The notes below the pieces were generated by a model, which saw nothing but the letters and a program-made list of their open reading frames with translations, made no database searches and had not been told where the DNA came from. A DNA stretch of 64,000 nucleotides, taken from [Limnothrix rosea] IAM M-220 (GTDB taxonomy: Bacteria > Cyanobacteriota > Cyanobacteriia > Cyanobacteriales > MRBY01). The DNA lies in NCBI RefSeq assembly GCF_001904615.1, contig NZ_MRBY01000016.1:1-64000 (forward strand). Reading direction: 5' to 3'. Positions within the stretch are counted from its first letter, which is position 1; every line of letters starts with the position of its first letter. Shown piece by piece: positions 47,419 through 56,177 of this stretch. The position numbers and the translations under genes were made by a program.

Positions 47419-48252
47419 ATGGCAAAGGTTGAAGTGCGCGGCGTTTCCCATTATTTTGAGTGGCTGCAGCAGGATAGTTCTGAAACTAAACCAACGATGT
47501 TATTTGTGCATGGTTGGGGTGGCTCTAGTCAGTATTGGCAGGAAACAGCACGGCAATTTAGCGCCCAGTATGATTGTCTGATCTATGATTTAAAAGGTTT
47601 TGGGCGATCGCCGCTACCCGCCAATTATCAAGGTGATTTTGCCCTACAAGAGTACGCGCTAGATTTAGCTGAACTGATTCGCGCGCTAAACATTTCAACA
47701 CCGTTAGTGCTCAACGCCCATTCAATGGGTGCTTCCATCGCCGCTTTATTTACGGAAAAATATCCTGAGCAAGTTGAACGGTTAATCCTGAACTGCAATG
47801 GTGTTTTTAGCTACAATGAGCGGGCTTTTGCCATCTTTCAAAAAATTGGTAAGGGTATCGTTAAATTTCGGTTTCCTTGGCTCGCCGCTGTGCCTTTTAT
47901 GGATCGCATTGCGATCGCCCGTTTTCTGAAGCGTCCCATTAATAAGGGCGATCGCCAACAGTTTTTAGCCGATTATCTTGCTGCCGATGGCGCTGCTGCT
48001 GCTGGAACACTGGTTGCCGCCGTAAACAAAGACATGGTGACCCGTTTACCCGCCGCTTTCAAACAGATCCAATGTCCGACATTATTTTTGTCGGGAGAAA
48101 ATGATCAGATTATCCCCGCCGAACAGGCAAAGGCGGCGATCGCCCTCAATCCCAACTTTCAATACACAGAAATTCCGGGAGTTGGACATTTTCCAATGTT
48201 AGAAAGCCCGGACATTTACCAACAACAAATCCAGCAATTTTTAGGCCGTTAA
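47419..48252 (+). CDS. Alpha/beta hydrolase
   Basis: A 277-residue alpha/beta hydrolase. The oxyanion loop is FVHGWGGSSQYW near residue 31; nucleophile elbow NAHSMGASIAAL near 98 (Ser); Asp in LSGENDQIIP near 219; His in PGVGHFPMLESP near 250. Substrate unknown. It begins 12 bp after clpX and may be read through from that operon. Confidence 0.88.
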   Translation: MAKVEVRGVSHYFEWLQQDSSETKPTMLFVHGWGGSSQYWQETARQFSAQYDCLIYDLKGFGRSPLPANYQGDFALQEYALDLAELIRALNISTPLVLNAHSMGASIAALFTEKYPEQVERLILNCNGVFSYNERAFAIFQKIGKGIVKFRFPWLAAVPFMDRIAIARFLKRPINKGDRQQFLADYLAADGAAAAGTLVAAVNKDMVTRLPAAFKQIQCPTLFLSGENDQIIPAEQAKAAIALNPNFQYTEIPGVGHFPMLESPDIYQQQIQQFLGR

Positions 48253-48333
48253 TCGAAATTTAGCAATTCTCTATTGCTTTTGTCTGAGTGAATGATACGC
48301 TCTAACAGAACATTCCATTCCGAGACAGCCCCT

Positions 48334-49770
48334 ATGCGTATCTTGTTCGTATCTGCCGAAGCTACTCCCATCGCAAAAGCGGGGGGAATGGGTGATGTTG
48401 TGGGCGCACTCCCCAAGGCACTACGGCAATTAGGGCATGATGTTCGTATTTTTATGCCCTACTATGGCTTCCTCAACCAAAAAATGGAGTTGCCATCAGA
48501 GCCAGTTTGGTGGGGAACAGCAATGTTTAATGATTTTGCTGTCTACGAAACAACCCTGCCCGATAGCGACGTGCCGTTATATTTATTTGGTCATCCCGCT
48601 TTTGATCATTGCGGCATCTATGGCGGTATGGACGAATATTGGCGATTTACCTTTTTCTCCAACGGTGCGGCAGAATTTATTTGGAACCACTGGAAACCCC
48701 AAATTGTCCATTGCCACGACTGGCACACAGGTATGATCCCTGTTTGGATGCACCAGTCTCCGGACATTAGCTCTGTTTTTACCATTCACAATCTCGCCTA
48801 TCAGGGCCCCGGTCGCGGTTTTCTAGAACAGACAACGTGGTGTCCTTGGTATATGGATGGTGACAATGCCATGGCATCGGCGTTAATGTTTGCCAATCAA
48901 GTGAATACCGTTTCACCGACCTATGCGGAACAAATTAAAACAAAGCTGTACGGCGAAAAATTAGAAGGCTTATTATCTTGGATTAGCGGTAAAAGTCGCG
49001 GCATTGTGAATGGGATTGATGCGGAGCGTTACAATCCGAGCACCGATACCTACATCCCCCAAACATTTTCGAGTGAAACGTTAGATGATCGAGCCGCCAA
49101 TAAGGTTGCGTTACAGGAAGAGGTCGGCCTGACAGTCAACAAAAAAGCTTTTTTGATGGCCATGGTGACCCGCCTCGTCGAGCAAAAGGGCATTGATCTC
49201 CTGATGCAAATCCTTGAGCAGTTTATGTCCTACACTGATGCCCAGCTCGTTATTTTGGGAACTGGCGATCGCCACTATGAGACCCAGCTATGGCAAATGG
49301 CCTATCGCCATAAGGGACGGATGTCGGTGCAGCTGTTGTATAACGATGGTTTATCGCGGCGTATTTATGCGGGTTCTGATGTTTATCTCATGCCGTCCCG
49401 CTTTGAACCTTGTGGAATCAGTCAAATGATGGCGATGCGTTATGGTTCGATTCCCATTGTGCGTCGTACTGGCGGCTTAGTTGATACGGTTGCTTTTCAT
49501 GATCCCATTGAGCAGACGGGTACAGGTTTTGCTTTTGATCGTTACGAACCCCTCGATATGTACACTTGCATGGTGCGGGCGTGGGAAAGTTTTCGGTATA
49601 AAGATGAATGGAAAAAGCTGCAACAACGGGCAATGCGCACTGATTTTAGCTGGTACAACCCTGCGGGGGAATATCTAAAAATGTATCGCCAGAGTATGGG
49701 AGCTGAGCCTGTTTTAACGGAGGATGAAATGGATAAAATCCAGCATCTCATCAAGGAAAATCAACTTTAA
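48334..49770 (+). CDS. glgA: Glycogen synthase (ADP-glucose)
   Basis: A protein of about 478 residues, GT5 family, that elongates glycogen from ADP-glucose. It begins MRILFVSAEATPIAKAGGMGDV, carrying the KxGG ADP-glucose-binding motif. It also has the C-terminal PSRFEPCGISQMMAMRYGSIPI. The frame opens 14 codons earlier at 48292, but the conserved family start at 48334 is preferred. Complete and of normal length. Confidence 0.94.
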   Translation: MRILFVSAEATPIAKAGGMGDVVGALPKALRQLGHDVRIFMPYYGFLNQKMELPSEPVWWGTAMFNDFAVYETTLPDSDVPLYLFGHPAFDHCGIYGGMDEYWRFTFFSNGAAEFIWNHWKPQIVHCHDWHTGMIPVWMHQSPDISSVFTIHNLAYQGPGRGFLEQTTWCPWYMDGDNAMASALMFANQVNTVSPTYAEQIKTKLYGEKLEGLLSWISGKSRGIVNGIDAERYNPSTDTYIPQTFSSETLDDRAANKVALQEEVGLTVNKKAFLMAMVTRLVEQKGIDLLMQILEQFMSYTDAQLVILGTGDRHYETQLWQMAYRHKGRMSVQLLYNDGLSRRIYAGSDVYLMPSRFEPCGISQMMAMRYGSIPIVRRTGGLVDTVAFHDPIEQTGTGFAFDRYEPLDMYTCMVRAWESFRYKDEWKKLQQRAMRTDFSWYNPAGEYLKMYRQSMGAEPVLTEDEMDKIQHLIKENQL

Positions 49771-49789
49771 TTTCCTTTAAAAAAGTCAG

Positions 49790-51517
49790 CTATTGAAATA
49801 TCTGAAATAATGCTTTCAGCCATTGGGTATCTCGTTGGCGATCGCCGAGAATTTCAATTAATTGCATGCCTTGTTTAGGTAAATTTGAAAGCACTGAAAC
49901 CAAGGCACTTTCATCGGTTATTTTTTGATAATTTATTGCGTAAGTTGCCGCTAATTTTTCTAGGCTGGGTAGTTGTGGTGTAACGAAATATTCTTCAAAG
50001 ACATCATCGACGGTGGCGATCGGTAACATTTCAAAAATGCCACCACCATTGTTATTCACCACAATAATTGTCAGGGAGCCAGAGCATTGGGAGACTGTCA
50101 AAAATCCATTGGTATCATGCAGTAGCGCCAAATCGCCAGTGAGCAAAACACAAGGTCTATCATTGTTGCTGTGGGCTAAGGCGATCGCCGTGGATAGCGT
50201 CCCGTCAATGCCATTGGCACCGCGATTGAAATAGGGCTGGATTTGTCTTTTATTTTGCTGCCAAAAAAATTCGGCATAACGCACGGTCATACTATTGGCA
50301 AAAAAGATAGAGCTCTTTTCTGGCAAATATTGAGAGAGTAACCATGCCACTTTTGCCTCTATGAAATTTGGTTCAGTACGGAAAGATTTGGCGATCGCCA
50401 CTAATGTTTGCTGCTGATAAAATTGCCATTTCTGGGCATAGTCAGAGTGAGATTTTTGATTGTTTGAAAGTACTTGTGAAATCTGCTCAATAGATGTTGA
50501 AAGTGTGTGAGTAGGACGGTGTAACGGGTCAAGATTATCGGAATTTGGCGAGATCACCCAAGTTGGAATTTGATCTTTTTGTAGCCAAGCTCTTAAGGTT
50601 TTACTCGTTGGCAATGCACCGATTTGAATCACAACTTCTGGCAATAACGCCTCAGCACTATCAGAATTCCTCAGAATGAAATCATAGGTTGTAATAAGTT
50701 CAAAATCAGCAAAGTTTCTGAGGGGTGAAAGAGCCTCTGCCAACACCGGGTAGCCGAGAGTTTGTGAAAGAGTAGCGATCGCCGCTGTATAGTTTTTCGG
50801 ATTGTCAGGCTGATCAACGCCCGCGATGATAATCCCTTTTTTTCCTTCCCACTGCTCGACGGGTAAATGCAGCGACAAAAGTTGCGATGGTGTAGGAGAA
50901 GTAATATTTTGAAAAAAGAGAACTGGGTCGATTTGGTTTCGTAAAAAATCAACGGAATTATCTAGAATATTTGGCGGTAATGGGTCACGAAAGGGGCAGT
51001 TGAGATGGGCAACACCGCATTGGGGAAACAGCGATTTTCGCCAAGCTTGCACCATTGTTTGGCGAGCATATTGGAGCATTTCTAAGCGCGCGACGGGGGT
51101 TGCCATTTCACTAAAAAATTGGGCAAACTCACCAAAAAGATTGATCTGATTAATGGTTTGACCAGAGGAACATTGCCGTAATTCTGGGGGGCGATCGCCC
51201 GTTAAAACGATTAGCGGTACGTGACTGTAGCGGGCTTCGATGACTGCTGGGTAAAAATTCGCGCCCGCTGTCCCCGACGTACAAACCAAAACGGTTGGGA
51301 TGCCCGAAGCTTTTGCCAATCCTAATGCCCAAAAACCTGCCGAACGCTCATCGAGGACGGGAATCGCTTCAATATCAGGGTGTCGGGCGAGGGCGACGGT
51401 GAGGGGTGTCGAGCGGGAGCCGGGGCAAATAATCGCACTTTTTAACCCCAACTGCGCTAGGGTTTCCACCATTACCGATGCCCACAGGCTGTTGAGGTTG
51501 TTGAAGTTTAAAGCCAT
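49790..51517 (-). CDS. menD: SEPHCHC synthase MenD
   Basis: A 575-residue thiamine-diphosphate enzyme of phylloquinone (menaquinone-type) biosynthesis, joining isochorismate and 2-oxoglutarate. Visible: IICPGSRSTPLTVALAR, catalytic Glu in VLDERSAGFWALGL, TSGTAGANFYPAV, and the ThDP/Mg motif LLTGDLALLHDTNGFL. In cyanobacteria the product serves photosystem I. Normal length. Confidence 0.95.
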   Translation of the reverse strand: MALNFNNLNSLWASVMVETLAQLGLKSAIICPGSRSTPLTVALARHPDIEAIPVLDERSAGFWALGLAKASGIPTVLVCTSGTAGANFYPAVIEARYSHVPLIVLTGDRPPELRQCSSGQTINQINLFGEFAQFFSEMATPVARLEMLQYARQTMVQAWRKSLFPQCGVAHLNCPFRDPLPPNILDNSVDFLRNQIDPVLFFQNITSPTPSQLLSLHLPVEQWEGKKGIIIAGVDQPDNPKNYTAAIATLSQTLGYPVLAEALSPLRNFADFELITTYDFILRNSDSAEALLPEVVIQIGALPTSKTLRAWLQKDQIPTWVISPNSDNLDPLHRPTHTLSTSIEQISQVLSNNQKSHSDYAQKWQFYQQQTLVAIAKSFRTEPNFIEAKVAWLLSQYLPEKSSIFFANSMTVRYAEFFWQQNKRQIQPYFNRGANGIDGTLSTAIALAHSNNDRPCVLLTGDLALLHDTNGFLTVSQCSGSLTIIVVNNNGGGIFEMLPIATVDDVFEEYFVTPQLPSLEKLAATYAINYQKITDESALVSVLSNLPKQGMQLIEILGDRQRDTQWLKALFQIFQ

Positions 51518-51663
51518 GCTTGTCGGCGATCGCCTTTGTCTTTGCTGCGTATCAAATCTCTGGACTAAAATCCTTCCTTGGGGAAGGGGGTCGAAGACCG
51601 GAAGGGGTTTCGATAGGTCACGGGCTTTAGGTAAATTAATCTCCCTTGAAAGAAAGACTCAAA

Positions 51664-52077
51664 TTACTTGATTTTCTCAGGATTTTTTATCCGCTCTTCT
51701 AACTCCTCAAAAGTTTTGAGCACAAGGCGCTTCGCTTCTAGTTGCCAACCCCACCGTTGCACTTGAATGGCGGCGGGAATAGCCAAGGCTGGCGCAATAA
51801 AATCAAGGGGCTGTCGCAAAGAAATCCCAAACAACAAACCTAAACCCGCAATACCCCAAAATGGCAATGCCACCGACTGACGATTATCTTCGATTAAGTT
51901 CGCGAAAAAACCCTTGGGCATTTGCTCAACGAGTTCCGCCTTGAGGGCTTCAATTTGCCGCAGATTGAGACCTAACGCAAATTTACGGCGTAATTTTTCA
52001 ATTTTGCGGGCATCAGAGCTATATTCCGTCAGCTCATCCTCTGCCATGCGAATCAAGTTGTCTAGTTTTGTCGTCAT
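51664..52077 (-). CDS. Hypothetical membrane-associated protein, 137 aa
   Basis: A 137-residue protein. Helical charged N-terminus (MTTKLDNLIRMAEDELTEY, ARKIEKLRRKFALGLNLRQ), a hydrophobic stretch about 70-100 (ALPFWGIAGLGLLFGI, FIAPALAIPAAIQ) and a coiled-coil-like C-terminus. No named domain recognised. AGGAGC 8-13 nt before the ATG at 52077 decides this start over an upstream one 29 codons earlier. It lies 86 bp after the ABC-2 permease gene on the same strand. Confidence 0.62.
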   Translation of the reverse strand: MTTKLDNLIRMAEDELTEYSSDARKIEKLRRKFALGLNLRQIEALKAELVEQMPKGFFANLIEDNRQSVALPFWGIAGLGLLFGISLRQPLDFIAPALAIPAAIQVQRWGWQLEAKRLVLKTFEELEERIKNPEKIK

Positions 52078-52163
52078 TACATTTTGCTCCTGCCCAACCA
52101 AAGGTATTGTGACTTTACCAGTACCCCCAGTGCAACTATCCTGAGACAAAAACGCTGCAATCA

Positions 52164-52937
52164 CTAAAATTGCCGGCGACTTAAAACGTAAATGGCGATC
52201 GCCTGCAAGAGCACCACATAGACAATGCCATAGATGGCACTAAACAATAGGGTATTGCCATCGGGAATCACACCGTACACCACATCATTGCGGAAGTTCA
52301 GCCGCGATAAATCCGGCAAAATCGTATAGAGATTTTCTGTAATCCATTGCACACCGGCGTTTTCACTCAGTTCACCGAGCTTCACTAAATCCGTACTAAA
52401 GTGGCCAACGAGATAAACCCCGAAAGATAAGAGCGTTGCCAAAAGCGAACTGGTAAACACACCAAAGGCGATCGCCACCGCCACAATCAACATCAACTCC
52501 AAAAATAAATAGGCGATCGATACCAAAATTGGCCCCGCAAAAAACGGTCGATCCGCCCAAGTGAGAAAGCCAAAATAAATGACCACCATCACCGCCAACA
52601 TCACCCCAATCACCGCCGACAAGCCAATATGTTTGCCGATAATTAATTCTGCACGGCTAATCGGTTTGGGAATTAAAACCAAAATCGTACGTTTCTCAAT
52701 TTCTTTGTTGACCAGCCCTGTACCCACAAAAATGGCCACCAAAACACTTAAAATACCGATCATTCCCAGACCAAAATCCACCACAATTTTGTCGCCCGCC
52801 GTCGCCGAAATATCTGGTAAAATCCTCACGGCAATGCCGAAGGTCAAAGCATAAAAGCCAAGGAAATACAAAATACGATCGCGAATCACTTCACGAAAAC
52901 AGTTAGTGGCGATCGCCCAGATGCGCTTAAAGTTCAT
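52164..52937 (-). CDS. ABC-2-type permease
   Basis: A 257-residue membrane protein with about six helices. It begins MNFKRIWAIATNCFREVIRDR and carries GTGLVNKEIEKRTILVLIPKPISRAELIIGKH, the cytoplasmic coupling loop common to ABC-2 permeases of the NosY/CcmB-like type. No ATPase gene is adjacent. Substrate unknown. Confidence 0.85.
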   Translation of the reverse strand: MNFKRIWAIATNCFREVIRDRILYFLGFYALTFGIAVRILPDISATAGDKIVVDFGLGMIGILSVLVAIFVGTGLVNKEIEKRTILVLIPKPISRAELIIGKHIGLSAVIGVMLAVMVVIYFGFLTWADRPFFAGPILVSIAYLFLELMLIVAVAIAFGVFTSSLLATLLSFGVYLVGHFSTDLVKLGELSENAGVQWITENLYTILPDLSRLNFRNDVVYGVIPDGNTLLFSAIYGIVYVVLLQAIAIYVLSRRQF

Positions 52938-53179
52938 ACTCTTGTTTAACGTCGTCGTCGCTGCTCTAAATCAAAATCAGCATATCAAGATTTTTCAGCC
53001 ACAAAATAGGCACATCCGGTTTTCTTTAGAGATTCAGGTTTTCGTAACCTGTGATACTTTTTAACGTTTCGCAAACAAAATAGCGGTTTTGTCGATGGCA
53101 CAGGGGAAAATGCTAAAAAACTGACCAGTCAATTTTTGTGATGGACGAAGGTTAGAGATTTGAGTGTTTAGAGTAAGGA

Positions 53180-53914
53180 ATGACGCAGGCAATGGACAAT
53201 TTAAGTGGTGAGCAGTTGCAGCGGTTAATGGCAGAGAAAGGCCTTACCTCAGAGTCACAACTGGCAGCAGCGACGGGAGTTGCAGAACGACAAATTTACC
53301 GTTTGGGTCAAGGTTTGATTTGCGCCTTACCGATCGCCGACCTAGTGAAATTAGCCCAATATTTTGAACTAAGCGTGGATGATTTTTTAGGAGCATTCCT
53401 CCCCATTGCAGTGCAGCCCATGGACTTTGACGCTAATGTTGGGCGATCGCCAGCCCCTTCAACCCCAGAACCAGAACTCCCGACCGACGAAATAGAACAG
53501 CAAATAGAAGCCTTAGAAAGCCCCGAAATCACAGCCCTCAAAGCCGAATACAATCGCCTCGAACAAACCTTTGAGCAACAAAAAAATACGCTCCAGCAAC
53601 AATGGCAACAAGCCGCCCTTGAGCAGCTAGAATCTTGGCTTTTACAATGGTCAGCCGCCGCCAAAGCCGCCCAAGAGAACCCCGATTTTCCAGCCAAAAC
53701 CCTAGTCGCCCTAGCAAAACCTTTTGATCAACTCCTCGAAAGTTGGCATGTCACTCCCATCGGCTCAGTCGGCGAAACTGTCGAGTACGATCCCCAAATT
53801 CACCAACTCGTTAAAGGCGGATTTGATACCCAAACTGGCGATCCCGTCACAATTCAAAATGTTGGCTACATGCAAGGCGATCGCCTCCTCCACCGCGCCA
53901 AAGTAATGTCCTAG
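53180..53914 (+). CDS. HTH / GrpE-like fusion protein
   Basis: A 244-residue protein. Residues 1-80 form an XRE-like helix-turn-helix (LQRLMAEKGLTSESQLAAATGVAERQIYRLGQG). A Pro-rich linker and coiled coil (about 110-160, EYNRLEQTFEQQKNTLQQQW) follow. The C-terminus (about 190-244) resembles the GrpE beta domain: IGSVGETVEYDPQIHQLVKGG, VTIQNVGYMQGDRLLHRAKV. GrpE is the nucleotide exchange factor for DnaK, so this may link Hsp70 state to gene control or act as a scaffold. The ATG at 53180 is used; a second at 53192 is also plausible given AAGGA right before the first. Confidence 0.75.
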   Translation: MTQAMDNLSGEQLQRLMAEKGLTSESQLAAATGVAERQIYRLGQGLICALPIADLVKLAQYFELSVDDFLGAFLPIAVQPMDFDANVGRSPAPSTPEPELPTDEIEQQIEALESPEITALKAEYNRLEQTFEQQKNTLQQQWQQAALEQLESWLLQWSAAAKAAQENPDFPAKTLVALAKPFDQLLESWHVTPIGSVGETVEYDPQIHQLVKGGFDTQTGDPVTIQNVGYMQGDRLLHRAKVMS

Positions 53915-53995
53915 CCTCATAAAAATGAACTAAGTATTTCCGGATGGTCGCCCCCAGAATCGAGTACTGGAGTAAAGCTACCCAGACACAATCCC

Positions 53996-54355
53996 ATGTC
54001 AGCCAATGTCTGTATCATCACAAATCAGCCTAAACAAAAATCGAAACTAACACAGTTTCTGAGACATCATCCATTGGTTACAGCAAATTTTCCTCGCAAT
54101 CTACAACAAATTTTTGAGTTGACCCAAGAGTCAACCATTTTACTGATCATCATTGCCCTGAACGAAGCACCAACCCTAGCAAAAAAAACCTGTCAGTCTC
54201 TCAAAAAGCATCCCCAGACCAAACACACCCCCATTGTTCTCGTCCAGTACAAAAGCCCCTTAGAAAAACAACAGTTGGCCGATGCCTATTTACCCAGAGA
54301 CTTTAATCTCCAAGACTTTAACCAAATCATGCGCCAGTTAACCATTGGATACTAA
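53996..54355 (+). CDS. Degenerate receiver-like protein
   Basis: A 119-residue protein with a CheY-like beta/alpha pattern: VCIITNQPKQKSKLTQFL, then LLIIIALNEAPTLAKKTCQ where the phospho-acceptor Asp would be expected but is not present, and IVLVQYKSPLEKQQLADAYL. It appears to be a pseudo-receiver or an uncharacterised homologue. It follows the HTH/GrpE fusion by 81 bp on the same strand. Confidence 0.55.
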   Translation: MSANVCIITNQPKQKSKLTQFLRHHPLVTANFPRNLQQIFELTQESTILLIIIALNEAPTLAKKTCQSLKKHPQTKHTPIVLVQYKSPLEKQQLADAYLPRDFNLQDFNQIMRQLTIGY

Positions 54356-54654
54356 AGTGACAGGTTTACCACATCCTATTGATAGACAAAATCACCCTTT
54401 AATGACCACTGAAACCCTCAGAAAAACCGTCGAATTCTTATTCAAAATACCTATACAATCAGAACAAATACGCCAGATACTTTTTTTGAGAATAGATTAA
54501 TCAAAGATCTTTTTGCCACTCTAGGGTTGACAGATTTTTAGATAAAAAAAGAGTCTAGTTGATAAACCTTGGAAAAGAATTAATCAGGTTTAAATTCTAT
54601 CTCAAAAAAACGGAGCATAAATATTTTATGCCTAGTTATTTTTCGCCAATAAAA

Positions 54655-54689
54655 AGCCCTGAACAGCTACTCTCGAAGCATTCAGGGCT
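54655..54689 (-). terminator. Minus-strand intrinsic terminator in empty region
   Basis: A perfect 9-bp stem AGCCCTGAA / TTCAGGGCT with a 17-base loop, followed on the minus strand by TTTTTATT. No gene ends here on that strand. Confidence 0.75.
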
Positions 54690-54903
54690 CATCAATTTCT
54701 TTCCTACTTATTAGTATAGTGATAACTGATGTGAATAATATTGGGTAAATAGCGTAATTTATCAATTGGCCTTCTCGGTAATTTGGCGTAATTTAAAATC
54801 GATTTCTTTAAGATAAAAATATAGTTAGTTTAGGAACTTTTTTCGAAAGAAATATTTGCTTAATCGTTGTTTTGTACAAGAATTTATTCTTTTTAACGCA
54901 AAA

Positions 54904-54927
54904 AACCTCCGATAAAAAGTGGAGGTT
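54904..54927 (-). terminator. Second minus-strand intrinsic terminator in empty region
   Basis: AACCTCC pairs with GGAGGTT around a ten-base loop, with at least six T after it on the minus strand. No protein gene is seen upstream of it before pgr5's own terminator. Confidence 0.75.
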
Positions 54928-55285
54928 CTCTATTTTATAATTGTTGTCTAACTAAGCTCTATGATAAAAAGCTTTTGTGATCTTGTAAAAAGAAATAAAT
55001 CAAAAGATTTTGCCTTCTTCTCTGGCTAATAATGATGAGCTGCGCTTAACAGATATCATCACCATGTCAAATAAAGAGACTAAAATCTTTTGTTGTTGGA
55101 GAAAGAAAAGTTACTCGTCTCTATAGTTACTCGTCTCTATGTATTTAATTATTCGACCATAGCAAAAAAAAGAAAGTGACTTCATCAACCTTGTTCTATG
55201 AACTTTATCAGTAACGAAACTCGTTGATATTACAGTCTTCACCGGATCTATGTGGCGATCGCCAGTGATGTACATCACAAAAAAA

Positions 55286-55316
55286 TCCCCAACACGCGGC
55301 ACAGCGACATTGGGGA
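55286..55316 (-). terminator. hli-pgr5 terminator
   Basis: On the minus strand TCCCCAA pairs with TTGGGGA around a 17-base loop and is followed by seven T. It lies about 80 nt after the pgr5 stop. Confidence 0.82.
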
Positions 55317-55393
55317 CTGGAGTCAATTTTGTTGTTGAGAGGAGAGGAAATTTACAAGTTGAAAACTAAAAATCGTCAATTAAAATCGCAGAT

Positions 55394-55591
55394 TTAAGCC
55401 ATAAAACCAAGCTGCTTACCATTGTTACGGGCAAGGCGAATAAGATTTTGACGCTCTTTAGAGTCAATACCAATGAAGTTACAGAAATTGGAGATTACCT
55501 TGCAGTGTAGACCAATGGCTTTACCTCGAATTTGGTTGAAACGGCTGTTACCCATGAGTTGGCGTAATCCGACGACTAAAGATGCAAACAT
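55394..55591 (-). CDS. pgr5: PGR5-like protein
   Basis: A 65-residue protein clearly of the PGR5 family: MFASLVVGLRQLMGNSRFNQIRGKAIGLH, then NFCNFIGIDSKERQNLIRLARNNGKQLGF. PGR5 supports cyclic electron flow from ferredoxin to plastoquinone around photosystem I, in plants and cyanobacteria. GAGGA lies 7-11 nt before the ATG. It follows the hli gene by 69 bp on the same strand, so the two are probably one light-stress transcription unit. Confidence 0.9.
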   Translation of the reverse strand: MFASLVVGLRQLMGNSRFNQIRGKAIGLHCKVISNFCNFIGIDSKERQNLIRLARNNGKQLGFMA

Positions 55592-55660
55592 ATTTTTATC
55601 CTCGCTATGGCTTAAATACTTCGAAAAAATTGGGGATTTAGAATCCCGAAATCTTGGAAT

Positions 55661-55885
55661 TTAGAGTTGGAACAGGAGGTTGATGAGAGTGTCGCCACCA
55701 ATGAGCTCGGTTGCAATCATGGCAACGAAACCAACCATGGCCAAACGACCATTGAGTTTTTCGGCATACTTCGTCCAACCGGCTGTGTTCTCTGCATCTA
55801 CATAAACGGTAGGCTCGAGGGCAAAGGTGTTTGTGTAACCGTCATCAGTGGCGATGAATCCTTGTTGTGCGTATCGGCTAGTCAT
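55661..55885 (-). CDS. High-light-inducible protein (Hli/Scp)
   Basis: A 74-residue one-helix chlorophyll a/b-binding-like protein. The CAB motif AEKLNGRLAMVGFVAMIATE (Glu, Asn, Arg ligands) is complete, with a hydrophobic helix after it. Hli proteins bind chlorophyll and carotenoid and protect assembling photosystems under excess light. AGGAAAC is the ribosome-binding site. A possible HLR1 element lies about 46-63 bp upstream (55931-55948). Confidence 0.93.
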   Translation of the reverse strand: MTSRYAQQGFIATDDGYTNTFALEPTVYVDAENTAGWTKYAEKLNGRLAMVGFVAMIATELIGGDTLINLLFQL

Positions 55886-55930
55886 GGGTTGTTTCCTGTG
55901 TGTTGTCTATGTAAACCAATATAACAAATT

Positions 55931-55948
55931 ATTACAAATTATTACAGT
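55931..55948. promoter_or_regulatory. HLR1-like direct repeat upstream of hli
   Basis: ATTACAAA, two bases, ATTACAGT: two direct 8-mers spaced exactly as in the HLR1 element bound by RpaB, (G/T)TTACA(T/A)(T/A). The first base is A in both copies, and the third half-site upstream (ATAACAAA) extends the pattern. Orientation is plus-strand; hli is on the minus strand. Control of high-light genes by RpaB is known. Confidence 0.5.
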
Positions 55949-56177
55949 GATTGTGACTTGAATATTCTGTGATCAAGATCACATGTTGTTTTCAGGAGCT
56001 TTTAAAGTGCTTAATCTCCTTTTGTTAAAGGGTTCTTGGGTTTTCTGTGGATGCTTGTGATTTTTTGCTTGGGTGTCACTGTTAAAGGGCTCTTTTTGTC
56101 AAGTGATGTTACAGGGTGTATGTCTCTACCTCAGAAAATAGGATGATCAAGACGCTAAATTAAAAAATACCGGTGTT

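Larger units (their letters stand above)
54356..55393. other. Long gene-free region with two additional minus-strand terminators
   Basis: About 1 kb with no convincing coding frame. It is AT-rich and has one HIP1 site only, near 55257. It contains hairpins with minus-strand T-runs at 54655-54689, 54904-54927 and 55286-55316; the last ends the hli-pgr5 unit. It also has an exact direct duplication (ttactcgtctctat) at 55110-55140. The extra terminators suggest short minus-strand transcripts that are not protein-coding. Confidence 0.5.

Noticed and set aside
44243..52937. ABC ATPase (44243) and ABC-2 permease (52164) as one transporter
   Set aside because: They are 7 kb apart on opposite strands with unrelated genes between; family type alone does not pair them.
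55111..55326. 71-codon minus-strand frame after pgr5
   Set aside because: It begins inside the pgr5 terminator and has no protein-like pattern.
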